A stretch of DNA of 13,592 nucleotides, from positions 1 to 13,592 of the forward strand of contig CAZPLZ010000093.1 in NCBI GenBank assembly GCA_964587525.1, read 5' to 3'. Position numbers and translations under genes: made by a program. This document shows positions 12,405 through 13,592 of the stretch, piece after piece. Every line of letters begins with the position of its first letter. Positions within the stretch are counted from its first letter, which is position 1. The stretch comes from CAZPLZ01 sp964587525 (GTDB taxonomy: Bacteria > Oederibacteriota > CAKKQC01). The notes below the pieces were generated by a model. The model was not told where the DNA came from and ran no database searches. It saw only the letters and a program-made list of their open reading frames with translations.

Positions 12405-13531
12405 ACAGCAGCCGCAACGTGGCGGGACGGGATATGCGCAAGCATCCCCGTTACCAGCTTTCCATCGAGGAGTACATTGCGTTCCGTGCGCAGGGGTTTC
12501 TAGCGGTTAAAGGCCTGGTATCTCATGAAGAGATTGCGGAGCTGCGCCAGCACACCGAGGATCTCATGCAGGGGAGGCTGCCCGAACAAACTCGTCCAAT
12601 GGACGAGCGGAATGTCAGTCAAGATTATGGGGTGACGATACAAGCCCTGGAGGCGCCTCCGGCGCACCTCTCACCGGAAGAGAAAGCTCAATATTTCCTT
12701 CGCATCCACATGCTGCACCGCAAGCTGGTGTTGCACGAGCGTTACATGCTCCATCCGCGGGTCCTGGATGTCCTGGAGTTGCTCATTGGTCCCGATGTGC
12801 TCGCCATGCAAACGATGCTGTTTCTTAAGCCCCCTGGCAAGCCTGGGCAGGGCTGGCACCAGGATAGCTACTACATTCCCTCCCACCCGGACACGTTGAT
12901 CGGTGCATGGATCGCCGTGGATGACTGCGACGAACTAAACGGGGCGATGTGGATGGCTAAGGGGAGTCAGTCCGAGCCCATCTACCCGCCGCCAGAGGGA
13001 TATGGCCATAGCGATCAGCGCGGCCTGAAGGACATGCGCACGGTAAACTACGTGAGCGATACCGACGACGAAAAGAATGATCTCGCGAAGGTGGCCAGCA
13101 AGTATTTACAGGCATTGGTCCCGGCGAAGGCGGGGGATGTGGTCTTTTTCGGGGGGCACGTGCTGCACCGCAGCAAGGCCAACCTCACCACCGACCGTTT
13201 CCGCCGGGCTTTTGTCAGCCATTACTGCAACGCGCGCTCGTTCACGCAGTGGGGTGCTGACGCGGAGCCTGGAAATCCTCACGCGGCCACGGCCGTGGAT
13301 CCCGTGACCAAGATGACCAACGGGTCCCACATCCTTGCGCGCGGGGACACCCACCTTCCCTTCGGCGTGCCCCGTTTTGGAAGCTATTGCGCTGCGCTGC
13401 TATCTTCCGAGGAGCGCTGCAAAGAGCGGGAATGGGCTATGGCGGCGATCGCCGACGTAGGTGCTGGCAAGGTGAGCACGGCGCCCGCCGACCCGTCCTT
13501 AAAAGACGACGAACCTGTCTCTGCGCAGTAG
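12401..13531 (+). CDS. PhyH-type Fe(II)/2-oxoglutarate-dependent oxygenase
   Basis: A 376-residue member of the phytanoyl-CoA dioxygenase family. The N-terminal YQLSIEEYIAFRAQGFLAVKGLVSHEEIAELR is the usual opening helix-strand-helix. The iron-binding facial triad is visible as H153-x-D155 (GQGWHQDSYY) and H256 (GGHVLHRSKAN). The Arg that grips 2-oxoglutarate is R268 or R269 (DRFRRAFVSHYC). AWIAVDDCDELNGAMWMAKGSQ is the typical strand between them. The family hydroxylates a wide range of substrates, including acyl-CoAs, amino acids and natural-product intermediates, so the substrate is not assignable. About 50 C-terminal residues after the barrel are Ala/Asp/Pro-rich and probably disordered. 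Translation is coupled to the phosphatase through the GTGA overlap. MRKHPRYQLS at 12434 is a possible shorter start. The final 61 bases of the window hold nothing recognisable. Confidence 0.9.
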   Translation: MNSSRNVAGRDMRKHPRYQLSIEEYIAFRAQGFLAVKGLVSHEEIAELRQHTEDLMQGRLPEQTRPMDERNVSQDYGVTIQALEAPPAHLSPEEKAQYFLRIHMLHRKLVLHERYMLHPRVLDVLELLIGPDVLAMQTMLFLKPPGKPGQGWHQDSYYIPSHPDTLIGAWIAVDDCDELNGAMWMAKGSQSEPIYPPPEGYGHSDQRGLKDMRTVNYVSDTDDEKNDLAKVASKYLQALVPAKAGDVVFFGGHVLHRSKANLTTDRFRRAFVSHYCNARSFTQWGADAEPGNPHAATAVDPVTKMTNGSHILARGDTHLPFGVPRFGSYCAALLSSEERCKEREWAMAAIADVGAGKVSTAPADPSLKDDEPVSAQ

Positions 13532-13592
13532 CCTGTTTCGGCAGCTACCGGGGATCCAGGCCTACGGCCGGTGCCGCTCCCTCTCCCTTTCC

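Overview
This is a bacterial window with mixed base composition: about 58-60% GC by eye in the outer parts, and lower between roughly 2150 and 4450 and in the phosphatase gene. There is no rRNA, tRNA, CRISPR array or transposase. The gene mix is a secreted-glycan hydrolase cluster with an NHL-type propeller, a MuiA-family protein, a RuBisCO-like protein and a PhyH-type dioxygenase. That mix resembles uncultivated, carbohydrate-degrading environmental lineages, but the sequence does not support naming a phylum.

Layout. (1) Positions 1-1443 hold the 3' part of a GH42-type beta-galactosidase-like gene that runs in from outside the window. (2) Positions 1457-2138 hold a compact type II toxin-antitoxin operon. 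It has a near-consensus promoter with a perfect inverted repeat inside it, a Phd/YefM antitoxin and a PIN-domain (VapC-type) toxin. (3) Positions 2154-4407 hold small general-purpose genes of lower GC: a HIT-family protein, an FmdB-type zinc ribbon, an ECF sigma factor on the minus strand, a small two-helix membrane protein, and a RimJ/RimL-type acetyltransferase on the minus strand. (4) Positions 4477-10251 hold four tightly packed plus-strand genes with gaps or overlaps of 4-26 bases. They encode an NHL-type beta-propeller, a GH50/agarase-like clan GH-A hydrolase, a secreted GH26-like hydrolase and an exported MuiA/DUF4139 protein. This looks like one operon for handling a polysaccharide. 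(5) Positions 10313-13531 hold a second transcription unit with its own sigma70-type promoter. It starts with a form IV RuBisCO-like protein and a rho-independent terminator. A histidine phosphatase then overlaps a PhyH-type Fe(II)/2-oxoglutarate oxygenase by 4 bases.

Most interesting points. The RuBisCO-like protein keeps the metal-binding and carbamylation residues but has lost several residues that hold the second phosphate and assist catalysis in true RuBisCO. Its neighbours make up an enolase-like, phosphatase and iron-dioxygenase trio that resembles the order of chemistry in methionine salvage, but with non-homologous enzymes for the last two steps. The four-gene propeller/hydrolase/MuiA cluster may be an undescribed glycan locus. 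The phosphatase start codon lies two bases beyond the T-run of the terminator, which leaves its expression unexplained. All functional calls come from reading motifs by eye; no database search was run.
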